Source: Trichomonas vaginalis G3 (Eukaryota > Parabasalia > Trichomonadida > Trichomonadidae). From it: a stretch of DNA of 64,000 nt. Both the position numbers and the translations under genes were made by a program. The stretch spans positions 15,199,962 through 15,263,961 of the forward strand of contig NC_067208.1 in NCBI RefSeq assembly GCF_026262505.1, in the 5' to 3' direction. Position 1 is the first letter of the stretch. Each line of letters begins with the position of its first letter. The notes under the pieces were generated by a model. It did no database searches. It saw only the letters and a program-made list of their open reading frames with translations, and was not told where the DNA came from. Of the stretch, positions 39,217 to 50,417 are shown piece by piece.

Positions 39217-41393
39217 ATTATGTACTATATAGATCAATACTTATTTTCCACTTCAACTATAACGTGCTGCATTCAATTTTAGCCTTATTCGTCTGACACT
39301 CTCACTTTTTCATGTTACAAATATGATTTTAATAATTATTTTTTTTAGGAAAAACTCAAAAATAATTCTTAGGAGTACGCTATCTTTGGTCGGATGCTTT
39401 TTTCACTTTAATTTTTTTTGATTTTTCATTTTCTCAAAATCTAAATCGATAATGAACTTTAGAAATCGATCGATAAATATGAATTTACTCATAATATATG
39501 ATTTTTGAATTAATTGAATTTTCGTCTAATAATCATACTTATATTACATATTAATATTTTAAATTTGAGTTAAGAATGATTTTCATCATTTCATCTGCTA
39601 TGTCAATTGAACTTACTTATAAATTGATTTAATATGAATAACTATTTTTTCAAAATTATTAATCACTTTCAAATATGCCATGTTTTCTTTCTTTTTGTTA
39701 GCTGAGAAATTTCTTGTCGGATAATCTATTCAAAAATCTTTGTGACCAAAATATTTAAAAATAATGCTTCAAAAATATCATTTCCAAGCTTATCGTGAGA
39801 GTGGAATATCAATAAAATGTAATTATAATATATTCTAAGCCGTTAAGCACGTTTCAAACAGTAAGGAATTAAAAATAATAATCAAATTATCATTCCATGA
39901 AGCTTTTTTATTTGTAATATAAATCTAATTGCAATTACAAATATTATCTTATAGTTTTCCAAACTGAAATAGATTTTCTAAACCAAACTTTGGAAGCTAT
40001 AATATAATGCTTTTCAAACTTTGTTCATTTAATATATTGACTAAAATTATTATCATTTTCTAAGGATGTCAATTTGGAAGAAAAGTGAGAAAATTCCTAA
40101 AATGCTAAAAATGAATTTTCCAAACGTATTTTTCTATCTCATTTTTTTGATTTTGAAAAAAATTTGGAGAGAAGAACTCTTCGTTTTTGAATTTTATCAC
40201 GATGGTTTTAAAGTATATTAGACACATGTATTGGTATTACTATTTTTGTATATTTTGAGAGAAAATCCCTAAAAAGTGAGAAAATCTAAGACGGTTTGAG
40301 AAAATATATAAACTATTGAAAATTTGAATTAAACTTCTAATTTGGAAAAAAGAAATTTGGAAAGAAGAAAATTCAAAAATCGAGATTTAGACTCAGCATC
40401 AAATGGAGAACAAAATGTTTCTTCATATGAAGGAAAAAAATTTTCTTGTGAAGAAATAGAGTTTTTAAAATTTTATTGTATGTAATGAAATAAACAAATA
40501 TTAAAATTATTTTTTGATAACAAGAAAATTCCCAATAGAAAATATTTGAGAGAAAGAAAAAAAGAAAATTGAAAAATATTACTCTCCTTTATATTTCATG
40601 AGATTTTAAATTTATTCTCATAAAATTGACAATTTTATACGTTTAGATGAAAATAAGTGATTTTGGTTGAAATAGAAATTATTATTTGCTTACAGCTATC
40701 AAATAGATTTTTGCTATTTTGATTAAAATTTGTTAATCAAATTAATAAATTTTTTCTAAATATCTTAAATATCTGGATCACTCACATATACAATGAATTG
40801 AACGATAAAAATAATACAAACTCAACTAAGTTTCCTGTCTTTCAACTAAAAAAAATTATGCAAATTAAATTAAATTGTTTATTCAAATATAAAACAAAGA
40901 TGAAGTAATTACAGTTATCATAAACTTTATGAATAACTCTGTAATTGGTTCAGATTTTCGTAAAAATATTTTTATTAATATCGATAAAAATACGTTTACC
41001 TACTATCACAACATATCGATAAACAAGAGTAGAGTGATTTTTATCATCGAAACTTTTTAAAAGTTGTAAGCTGGAAGGAAAAATCTTGTTTTTTCTGAGT
41101 TAGTTGTAGAACTATTGATGCACGAGTTATCATTGTGATGTAGAAGGATGTCAATGTACTGACTGAAGGATATGAAGTGAATTGAATTTCATTGCATTTC
41201 AATTTGATCAAAATTTGTTGAAATGATATGAATGTGTCAACATCTGTATCACTCTCTTTCACTCCTTCCCTATTCTTTCGAGAACGAAGCTAGCTCAGCT
41301 TTCGCTGAGCGAATTGACACTTTTGATGCCCTAAACGTACATGCTCTCAAATTTATCGAAAAAATTATACCACATAAACTAGTATATTTGTTG
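39217..41393. other. AT-rich gene-poor stretch
   Basis: About 2.2 kb with no credible gene. A short hairpin GCTCAGC...GCTGAGC lies near 41294-41311. CACTTTTGATG near 41320 recurs as part of the outer arm of the palindrome further right. Confidence 0.5.
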
Positions 41394-42638
41394 TAAACAG
41401 AAATTCATCAAAAGTGACACCTCAGAAAAGCTAAAATATTGAATTTTTGGAACTGTTGATAGAGCACGTTTTTAAATATTAATTAAAGTAAATGTATATT
41501 TTGTAAAGATTCTTTTTAATAAAAAAATAAAATTTTGAAGAAGAACACAAAATCTTCTGAAAAATAATATCACATAAACTCATATTATTTTCTAATATAT
41601 AACTATTTTATATAAAAATCAAATTCAATGATCTTAAAAGCGAAGGATAAACCTCAAAATTTACGAATATAATGAGTGGGAATATAATGCTTATCTATCA
41701 TAAAACCATATGAAATATCAATTTTTGCTTTACGCCTAATTTTTGACGACAATTAGCAAAAAATGTTAAATGTTAACACTCAGTCCATTTGAATATGAAA
41801 AATAAAATTGACTTTGATTAAATGTTTTTATTTATCATGCAATTCTTCTTGCGACCAAAGATTTGAATAAAAGTTCAAAAAATAAGATAGCTTAAAAAAT
41901 AATATACGGTAGTGTTTTACTAATAGATGAATAGTATATAAATTCTATTAAAATGGATTTGATCCAAAAAATATATAAAATTTGATCATAAATAAAATCG
42001 TTTTAAATTACTTCTTCATTTAAATTATAACAATTATTTTTGGTTTTATATTTTTTTGGATCAAATCCATTTTAATAGAATTTATATACTATTCATCTAT
42101 TAGTAAACACTACCGTATATTATTTTTTAAGCTATCTTATTTTTTGAACTTTTATTCAAATCTTTGGTCGCAAGAAGAATTGCATGATAAATAAAAACAT
42201 TTAATCAAAGTCAATTTTATTTTTCATATTCAAATGGACTGAGTGTTAACATTTAACATTTTTTGCTAATTGTCGTCAAAAATTAGGCGTAAAGCAAAAA
42301 TTGATATTTCATATGGTTTTATGATAGATAAGCATTATATTCCCACTCATTATATTCGTAAATTTTGAGGTTTATCCTTCGCTTTTAAGATCATTGAATT
42401 TGATTTTTATATAAAATAGTTATATATTAGAAAATAATATGAGTTTATGTGATATTATTTTTCAGAAGATTTCATTCTATATGCCTATGAAAAGTACTCT
42501 CAAAACTAACTTTTCCTAATTATAATTAAATCTAGAATATTGTATTATGCTTAGTATTATTTCATTTTTCTCATTCAATTTAGAATTTACAAATGTCAAA
42601 AAATTGAGAGCTGTCACTTTTGATGAATTTCTGTTTAT
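41394..42638. repeat. Giant palindrome: two 430-bp arms inside a second inverted pair
   Basis: Bases 41550-41980 are almost exactly the reverse complement of 42044-42472, around a 63-base spacer. An outer pair, 41394-41419 and 42613-42638, is also a perfect 26-bp inverted repeat, separated from the inner arms by unlike sequence of 126-141 bases. No gene is present in the arms. The near identity implies a recent origin or ongoing conversion. It could be a foldback transposon or an inverted duplication. Confidence 0.8.
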
Positions 42639-42713
42639 TACATATTCTTATTTTAAATATGATATTATCCTTAGAATCCACACTAGAATATATTTAAATT
42701 AACTTTTAAAAAA

Positions 42714-42734
42714 GTTCGAATCCTGCGCGTCTCA
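42714..42734 (+). pseudogene. tRNA 3'-end fragment
   Basis: GTTCGAATCCTGCGCGTCTCA followed by CTTTTT is the T-loop, 3' half of the T stem, acceptor strand and terminator of a tRNA gene. The 5' half of the T stem and everything before it is missing and replaced by an A-rich run. It is a fragment and not a functional tRNA. Confidence 0.5.
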
Positions 42735-43440
42735 CTTTTTAAATTTTCGAAAAGGAAAATTATATTCTCCTAAAATGAAAACAATTTTCCAAATTGACAT
42801 CCTTACATTTTCACTTCAGAATTGTAAAATTTAGAACATAACGGAAATTATTGATATAAAAGTATCAAAGCTGAAATGTAAAATCAGAAGGTTTGAAATA
42901 CCTAGTCAATCGTATAAGTAACAACAACTTAGATTTTATAAATTCACAATATTGGCGGAATTATTATTCAGAATTGAACAAACATTGAGTTTACATACAA
43001 AATATCAATCAGAAATTCATATGAATATCACAAAATATATTTTCCAAATGATGTTATAAGCAAATTTAGTTATTTCATTGAAATCTCAATCTGAATATCT
43101 TTCATTAAGAATGAATAGAAAAACCATCTATAGCCCTGAGATACATCCAACTTGTACTATATGATGCTCGAGTTGTAAAGCTAGCATACTGATATTGAGA
43201 GCGGAAGCACTTCTACGTGACTTTTTATCATATGCATGAAATCCTGATAAAACAATACGTTTCTATCAGCTAAGAAATAAGTGCCATTACATAAGAATTC
43301 TAGTTGATGTGTAACATGTTTGTAATTAATCAAAAGTTAATTACAAATTTTTTTTGATAAAGACTCATTATTCATCCTTTTTTGATCTTTTTCCCCTAAC
43401 ATTTTCATTTTTTATGTTATTAGTTGGTTACTAAGGTAGT

Positions 43441-43523
43441 CACAAAATCTAAGTAGTGAGGCTCTCAAAAATTGAACCGTACTCCATACAAAATTTGTGT
43501 ACCCCCACTACTTAGATTTTGTG
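43441..43523. repeat. Inverted repeat with 18-bp arms
   Basis: CACAAAATCTAAGTAGTG (43441-43458) is matched by its reverse complement at 43506-43523. CTCTCAAAAATTGAA inside and TTCAATTGAGAG just outside form a further imperfect pair. A related TCTAGATTTTGTGAG occurs near 44403-44417. It is probably a small element remnant. Confidence 0.6.
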
Positions 43524-43545
43524 GCCTTCAATTGAGAGGTTAGTT

Positions 43546-43560
43546 TTGATAGAGCACGTT
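43546..43560. repeat. 15-base repeat shared with the palindrome flank
   Basis: TTGATAGAGCACGTT occurs here and at 41456-41470 (between outer and inner palindrome arms), in the same orientation, 2090 bases apart. Confidence 0.5.
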
Positions 43561-44552
43561 ATAAAATTAAAAGGGAAAAATAAATAAAATTTAAACATTT
43601 AATTATATATAATATAAGGAGTGTAATTCCAAATTTTCTAAAAACTATTCAAATTTGAGCATTTTTTTGGAAATAGTAAATCTAATATGTACATCTAATA
43701 ACAACATGATTCATCACCTTTTCAAGCTCTGCAGTCAATTTTTTGAAATTTGATTGAAATAAATGTAGCAAAAATTACATTTCATTAGGGAATATATGAG
43801 TTTCTCTGGAAACAGGCTGATAAATTTTAAATTTTGTCCAATCAACATGAATGCATTGAGAAATTTGGATTGATTTTCTGGTAGAATCTGGAACAATTCA
43901 ACCATGTATAAATGGATCATATAATCATCATGAAATGTTAGTGTTAGAGTTCAAAAGAAACAGAATGAGTGGAAATCAAACACAATCTGAATAATTTTAA
44001 ACGTATACGATCTTTAAGTTTGTATTTTGAATTCTACATATATGATTGTGTAATTCGTTCTTTCAAATTTTCGGATTCAGGCATGTTTTGATAAAATTCA
44101 TTCCCAAAAACGTCAATTAACAATTAAATTTAGTGTATTTTAAATATATATACGTATTATATTTTATAAATTATATTAAATTCGCAAAATTTTAAGTTTT
44201 AAACAAAAATAAAAAATGTTCAAAATATGAAATTATGCATAGGATATTAAAATTTACATGTTAGCAATTTTTTTGAATTGCTTTCAATTTTCATATTGAA
44301 ATTTTTAAGATTTTTTTCTGAAATAATAAGCAAGAATATCAACCTAAATAATATTAAATTCCATGCGTTAATTTCCCCTCAAAAGTCATTGACCGCCTCT
44401 CAATCTAGATTTTGTGAGTACTTTAGAATTTTTTTTCATAACGACTTTTTATAAAATTGAATTTCTTTTGAAAAAAAAACTACAAAATCAATTAATTTTG
44501 CAACAATTCTTTTTATTTTAAAATATTATTTGAGAAATCTGAGTGGCGTTTT
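43561..44552. other. AT-rich stretch, no gene seen
   Basis: About 1 kb before the beta-helix-like gene; short open stretches only. Confidence 0.5.
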
Positions 44553-45581
44553 TTGACAATCATTTATACATTGTTCAATTTTATTCATTTGAAATCATGC
44601 ATTTATCATTCTCAAGGATACACAGAAGACACAGACAGCTTTACAGACTTTGATCCCCAGTATATATGCACTCCAAAAATAATTACTGGAGAAGGAGATT
44701 TGTATGTCTACAATATAGTATTCTTAAAATTCACAAATACACATGTAATTTATCTTAATAAGTCAAATAATAGATTATTGCTTGAAAGTTGTTCTCTCAA
44801 TTATTGCTCGAATAATGATAATGGAAAAAGCGATGACAAAGAAGGATTTATATATGTTAAAGAAGCAGGAGTTATTTTAAGATGTTTGAGTTCTTTTTCT
44901 TCACATGGATCGAGCGTTTTATATTTTGAATCGTACAATAACAGTATTAGTATTAAACATCATATATTTGATACTTCTGCAATAGATAATAGCTGTATTA
45001 GTGGATCTATTTTTAATAGATTTTGTAACGTAATAGATAAGAACATCAATGTATCTCATTGCAAAGCAAGATATCAAGGAGGATATTATACAACAGGCGC
45101 AATGAGCATAGAATTCAAATACAATCTTCTTCATAATACAACAGCTGACTATTTTTCTTGCATGCATTTTGGTGCATACGCTCAAAATACAACTCCAGCA
45201 GACGTTGTTTGTTATTGTTTAATAATTAAAAACACTTGTCCACCAGATACTTTTGGACCTGATAAAAATATCAAAGCAGTTTTTATTAATGCAAATCGGA
45301 TAACTATAAATAAATTTCAATTCATTGAAAACACTGGAACTTTATTAGCAACATTCTTGCAACAATATACTTTTAATGTAATAGATTCATATTTTTCAGG
45401 GAACAATCCAACATTACAAACATACAAAAGTGTTTATATACAAAGACAAATAGGTTATTTTCCTTTATCAATAACTCAAGAGCAATGCTTAGTGGATCTT
45501 GAATGCATAATCGAGGAAGAAAATCAATTAATCACTGACAGTAGAATTCCTCCAAATATGAAACTTTTTAGACGAAGGTAA
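44553..45581 (+). pseudogene. Beta-helix-like surface protein without a start codon
   Basis: A 342-codon open frame that has no ATG until its last few codons. The first codon that could serve is TTG at 44553. It encodes Cys/Asn/Ser-rich repeats of short strands ('INVSHCKARYQGG', 'FQFIENTGTLLAT', 'LESCSLNYCSNN') typical of the right-handed beta-helix surface proteins of trichomonads. The N-terminal run TIIYTLFNFIHLKSC may be the remains of a signal peptide. The body is intact, so a 5' loss or a mis-assembled start, not general decay, explains it. It could also be expressed from a non-ATG codon. Confidence 0.55.
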
Positions 45582-45864
45582 AAATAAATAGCATTATTTA
45601 TTCTAATTCTCTAAGGTAAGAAATTAGTATATCTATTATGGCTGTTATAATTTTTTGTTTTTAAAGCAAAGAATTATTGGTTTCGTGAGAGAATGTCGGA
45701 AAGTGGTAATTTCACATAATTATTCAAAAATTTCCGACTTTTTGTCAGATCTTTAAAATAAATAGATCAGAAAAGTGCGTTTCTATAGTAAATGACTCAA
45801 GTTTGTATCAAACAATAATAATATGCAAGAGAAAGCCATTTTTTTTGAGATATAATTTTTCAAA

Positions 45865-46692
45865 TTATTTTTCTTGAATTTTTGAGGAAAATAATGGTTG
45901 CATGTAGTCTATTATGCTCTGTAAACTGTCAGTTCCAGCGATTTCATCATATAAATACGGAATTTTAACTATTTCTATGTCCTGATAGAGATCGTATATA
46001 TTTTTAATGAAGTCTTGCTGTCTTGAGCCAAACCAAACGCATCTTTGACAACTAGACTCTTCTTTTTCATAAATTTTATTGATAATCATGTATGGAATTG
46101 AAATTTTTTCTTCTATTAAGTATTGGTATAGATTTTCTGTATCTAGTAAAGGCCAATAATTCGGATGTAAGCAGATTACGAAAGCTGTTTCTTTATTATT
46201 TTTTAATCTTTTTGTTGTTTGTCTGAGAAGGCTTGTTATTTTACGTGTATCGAATATAAATGATTCAAAAAGCGATATAATAGATTCAATGCTTGAAGAA
46301 TTTAAACGTGCAGCAGATTTCATTGTAATTTCGAATAAAGAAACTGTGCTTTTAATGGAGTACATATCGAAAACGACAACATCGAAGTCATCTATCATGA
46401 TGTTAGCAAAAATATTCGCTAGAGCGCTTGTTTCTATTTCACCAATTGGCGAATTATATTTGAAATATGAATACATTACCCAAAGTGTCTTTGATCCGGG
46501 TATGTGTTTCGGTAAATCGTTAAATTTTGTTTTGAAGATAGCATTTAGGCTTTCAGTTGGGTCAAGTGAAATCAACAATACTCTGTTTTTGATTTTTGAT
46601 AGTTGGAGAGCGATACTTGCAGCAATTGTGGACTTACCAGCTTCATTTCGTCCTCCAACAAATATCCATTTAAAATCTGAATCAAGTACCAT
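45865..46692 (-). CDS. Get3/ArsA-like ATPase with altered active site
   Basis: A 275-residue protein from the ATG at 46692. WIFVGGRNEAGKST (9-22) stands where Get3 has 'GGKGGVGKTT', and ISLDPTESLNAIFKTKF (41-57) stands where it has 'STDPAHNLSDAFxxKF'. The zinc CxxC (SSCQRC, Cys215 and Cys218), the following Arg/Gln-rich helix and the final PYLYDEIAG...L match Get3 in order. Get3 dimerises through these cysteines and delivers tail-anchored proteins to the ER. Here the signature Lys of the first P-loop position is Arg, and the switch II 'DTAPTGH' is DMYSIKS, so ATP hydrolysis is doubtful. It may be a regulatory paralogue. Confidence 0.8.
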   Translation of the reverse strand: MVLDSDFKWIFVGGRNEAGKSTIAASIALQLSKIKNRVLLISLDPTESLNAIFKTKFNDLPKHIPGSKTLWVMYSYFKYNSPIGEIETSALANIFANIMIDDFDVVVFDMYSIKSTVSLFEITMKSAARLNSSSIESIISLFESFIFDTRKITSLLRQTTKRLKNNKETAFVICLHPNYWPLLDTENLYQYLIEEKISIPYMIINKIYEKEESSCQRCVWFGSRQQDFIKNIYDLYQDIEIVKIPYLYDEIAGTDSLQSIIDYMQPLFSSKIQEK

Positions 46693-46993
46693 CGAAAACA
46701 CTATAATAAATCTAATATTTAACACATTGAAGTTTAATCAGTATATGATAAGAGAATGTTTACTCCACATAACATCGTTTTATATCATGAATTGCAATAT
46801 ATTTTATCTCTTTCTTTTATTTTGACAATTTGGAAACACATCATGCATTTTATGCAATAAGTATAATGAAATGACTTATAATCATTGCCTGATTGAAAAT
46901 GTTGAAATATTTCTTTCATTTTTCTCATTATTACCCAAAAATATAATATCTCATATTTTTAATAGAATTATAGATCAAATTTGTTGTGTTTAT

Positions 46994-46999
46994 TCATTT
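46994..46999 (+). promoter_or_regulatory. Initiator element of the karyopherin-like gene
   Basis: TCATTT, 10 bases before the ATG at 47010, matches TCAYTW and supports that start rather than the upstream GTG. Confidence 0.5.
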
Positions 47000-47009
47000 T
47001 TTTATTTTG

Positions 47010-49970
47010 ATGAATGAACTTGATATTGATGCAGTTTCAAACGTAATAAATGAACTTATTAGTGGGAAAAACACAGAGGAGAATATCAGATTTATCGATC
47101 GTGTGACAAATAATCCAGTTTCTTCCAACATTTTATTTACAATTTTACAATGCAACGAAAATTTGTCAATCAAATCACAAGCAGCTCTTATTTTATCAAG
47201 ACTAATTCGGAAATTCCCAACAAAAATACAATTAGATCTTTTAATCCAAATAGAAAATTATTTATCTGAATTTATTTACAATCCAACCAAATTAAACGAG
47301 CAAACACTAAATGTATATCTATCCCTTTACACAGAATCATTCATTTCTGGCTTGGTCAATGATAGACAAACGTTTTTTGACCTTTTCTATGAGAAAATAT
47401 CGAAAACTCTCAGTGATCTCGATTCTCTACAACCAAACACTTTAAATACAATATCAATGATTTTAAATTCTTTTAATGATAACAAAGATTTCAAAAAATT
47501 CACGGATACAATATCAGAACAGATTGATTCTACAAATATCATGCCAAATATATACAAAGCTTTAATTATACACTGCAAAGACCATAATTTAACAGAAAAT
47601 TCTTTAATTACATTTTTCAGATTCATTTTCGCTTGTTATCGTGTTATATCTCGCGAAAGTGTTGCATACTCTACAGATGACGATATTAATACGCTGTATA
47701 TTTCAATAGATTGTAATATCTTGGAAAATGAGTATCTTTCACAGCTCTGTCATTGCTATTCATATATTTTTCAGTCAACAAGTAATCCTGAATTACAAAA
47801 TTTGTGTCTAAATTGCATTTTGAGACTTTTGTCGAAAGATACGAGATTTATTGAAAATTCGCTTCAAATACAATTCCTAAACGAGTGTATAGCTAATCTG
47901 CAGATCATGATAACCATGAATAATGACATTTCTCTTGAAAATCAATACACTTTGTGGTGTATTTTATATAAATTTGCTTTAACTTCCCCCGACCAAACCG
48001 TTGAGCGGTTTTTCACAGAAAATACTTTAAATATATTGAAAAATAATTCCTTATTTGCATTTACACAACCATTATCTCAAAATTATAACTCTGTTCAAAT
48101 TTTTCTGAAATTTTGGAATTGCATCTCAAATAAAGGGCCAATTAAAAGCATTGTATTGCCATATTCCATGGAGATCATTATGAATTACATGGACTTTTTG
48201 ATTCAAAATTCAGTTCCTTTCGATTTTGAATTGGAAGATTTGATTTTTGGCGATTTTAACAGTCTTCCTTTACTCATCTGCGCACCAATAGAGTATATAC
48301 TTTACGAAAACAATCCAATTTACTCAAAATTCGAAACAATTTGGGATAATTTTATTGATAAGTTTTTACAGTCGATCAACAAATCGGATACAGCTTACGA
48401 TTGTGTTACATCAATACTTGTCCTATTATTAAGCTTATTTTTGCGACAAATCAAATCAAATTCAAAAAAGTTTTCCGAAAAATTAAAAGAAGACATAAAT
48501 TTATTTGAAGTTTCATTGTTTCACAGGTTTATTTCATTGATTCAGGTATTTTCTCCACTTGTTCAAAAATATAAGTCATTTCATGACTTAGACAGCATGC
48601 AATTCATCAGATCTCTCATTTATTCATTCAATAAGTTAAATGATACAAATATTCAGTATACTTCTGATGGTTTTTCGTTATTAAATAAATATAATGAAAT
48701 TTATTCAACGCAATACAGTTATCCAGACATATTTGATATGCTTGTTAACTTTGCTTTTACCATGTTAGATGTGTTCTCTGATATTGAGCCTTTAGTTCGA
48801 GATATTATTGGATTATTTGAAAATGACAACTTTAAATACATTTTCAAGGCGATAATAAATGACAGAACCAAATATAATGCATTTAGATTCCCAGATGCTT
48901 CTCCTTTCTTAAACCAATTAGGATTTTATCAATTTTCAATTAATTTATTGAATTCTTTGACCAGATTTATGACAAATGATAAGAAAATAGATGGTCTTGA
49001 TGAAGTGATGCAGAAACTATCTGAAATTTATTCAAATTCCATGGAAAAGAATGAATTTTCTGAATTTCACATTTTTCTAATGAATATTATATCATTAATC
49101 AGCACCAGTGACCAAGTATTTGACTATATATATGATCTCCTGCCGCAAATCCAAACAAAAATCAATCAATTGTTCGAAAATGAACAAATTGTTCCAATTT
49201 TCTTTCAATTTTGCAAAAGTTTGCTTTCAAAAAGTAACCAGACCAACGGTTTTGTTGTTGTCAACTTTTGTTTGAAAACTCTTTCGATTTATTTTGATTT
49301 TCTCAAGAATGCGCTAGACAATCACGTTGATTTTGAGAATTTGTCTGATACTTTCTTTGTTGCAATGGATTTGATCAGAAATATCTTCCTTAATTCGAAT
49401 AATTTTCTTGTTTATTCATTATATTACAAAAATGAAGTGGTTTCAGCGGCCATTGACAAGCTCTTTATAACCATATCAATAATAACGCCAGAGACCATTA
49501 TGAAATACAACAAAATGGGTTTTGCAATGGCATTTTCTGATTTTTTGAAATCATTTGGGAAATATGCAATAGATTACAAGGGCAGTTTAAAGATCATACT
49601 AGACATATCATATTTAGATGCTTTTCAATGCGGAAATATAATTTTATCTGAAAATTATTTCAATTATTTGTTTAATTACAAAGATGAAGAGAAAGTTAAA
49701 GAATTTCTTGAAGAAAATGGAGAGACAATGATTAATTTGTTCAGTTATTCGTTTAATGAACTTCAGAAAAGTTTTATTTGTTTTCAACTTGTTTTTCCAT
49801 TAATGAAATTCGATTTTATTTATGAGCACTTCATAGACATGACTAGAAAAGCGGTTAGCCCGATTAATCAAGACAAGTTGAACGAAATTTTAGAGGAAAT
49901 TGATTCCAAAGGTCGTTTTAGCCAATCATCGCTCGACAATTGCATTAGAGAACTCCAAAAAATATTGTAA
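47010..49970 (+). CDS. Karyopherin/exportin-like HEAT-repeat protein
   Basis: A 986-residue, almost all-helical protein from the ATG at 47010. The N-terminal 150 residues resemble an importin-beta N-terminal domain (ENIRFIDRVTNNP...SIKSQAALILSRLIRKF), followed by many HEAT-like helical pairs. Length and layout fit exportins of the Xpo7/RanBP16 or Xpo4 type, which bind Ran-GTP and carry proteins through nuclear pores. No catalytic motif is present. The exact member cannot be named, and a different alpha-solenoid protein cannot be excluded. It is divergent from the Get3-like gene with about 320 bases between them. Confidence 0.6.
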   Translation: MNELDIDAVSNVINELISGKNTEENIRFIDRVTNNPVSSNILFTILQCNENLSIKSQAALILSRLIRKFPTKIQLDLLIQIENYLSEFIYNPTKLNEQTLNVYLSLYTESFISGLVNDRQTFFDLFYEKISKTLSDLDSLQPNTLNTISMILNSFNDNKDFKKFTDTISEQIDSTNIMPNIYKALIIHCKDHNLTENSLITFFRFIFACYRVISRESVAYSTDDDINTLYISIDCNILENEYLSQLCHCYSYIFQSTSNPELQNLCLNCILRLLSKDTRFIENSLQIQFLNECIANLQIMITMNNDISLENQYTLWCILYKFALTSPDQTVERFFTENTLNILKNNSLFAFTQPLSQNYNSVQIFLKFWNCISNKGPIKSIVLPYSMEIIMNYMDFLIQNSVPFDFELEDLIFGDFNSLPLLICAPIEYILYENNPIYSKFETIWDNFIDKFLQSINKSDTAYDCVTSILVLLLSLFLRQIKSNSKKFSEKLKEDINLFEVSLFHRFISLIQVFSPLVQKYKSFHDLDSMQFIRSLIYSFNKLNDTNIQYTSDGFSLLNKYNEIYSTQYSYPDIFDMLVNFAFTMLDVFSDIEPLVRDIIGLFENDNFKYIFKAIINDRTKYNAFRFPDASPFLNQLGFYQFSINLLNSLTRFMTNDKKIDGLDEVMQKLSEIYSNSMEKNEFSEFHIFLMNIISLISTSDQVFDYIYDLLPQIQTKINQLFENEQIVPIFFQFCKSLLSKSNQTNGFVVVNFCLKTLSIYFDFLKNALDNHVDFENLSDTFFVAMDLIRNIFLNSNNFLVYSLYYKNEVVSAAIDKLFITISIITPETIMKYNKMGFAMAFSDFLKSFGKYAIDYKGSLKIILDISYLDAFQCGNIILSENYFNYLFNYKDEEKVKEFLEENGETMINLFSYSFNELQKSFICFQLVFPLMKFDFIYEHFIDMTRKAVSPINQDKLNEILEEIDSKGRFSQSSLDNCIRELQKIL

Positions 49971-50417
49971 CCCAGATAATAACTATTAATATATTATTGT
50001 TTTTTATGTTTTTATAAAATATTAGGTATCTTCATATTTTTATTTCATTATCATTCAATGGATCACTAAAATCAAGTAGAAATGCATGTAGAATCAATCA
50101 TATACCGGCCTGACATTCTTCTTCTCAAAATTCAAAATTACAACATCTAAAAAATTGTTGCGGTATATATTGCCCAATCAATTTTCCTTTATAGACTGTA
50201 ATGCGATCAGAAATTTTAGGGCTAAAACCATGCGAGATCATTTGGGGATCACTCCGAAACTAAAATTTTCCCTTCCCACGAAAAAAGATTACTTAATATC
50301 TATAGGGACGAAATATTATGGTTGGTCAAAGGAAAAAAATTTTGAATAGCTCTCAAAAAATTGAATAATCGCCGATCAGATGAAAGTTATTTATTTTTTC
50401 TCTGAAAAAAAAAAGTT
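49971..50417. other. Spacer, no gene seen
   Basis: About 450 bases between the karyopherin-like gene and the aminopeptidase; a short open stretch at 50155-50349 has no recognisable content. Confidence 0.5.

Noticed and set aside
50155-50349. A 64-codon plus-strand open frame
   Set aside because: No motif, no Inr, and the composition is not that of its neighbours.
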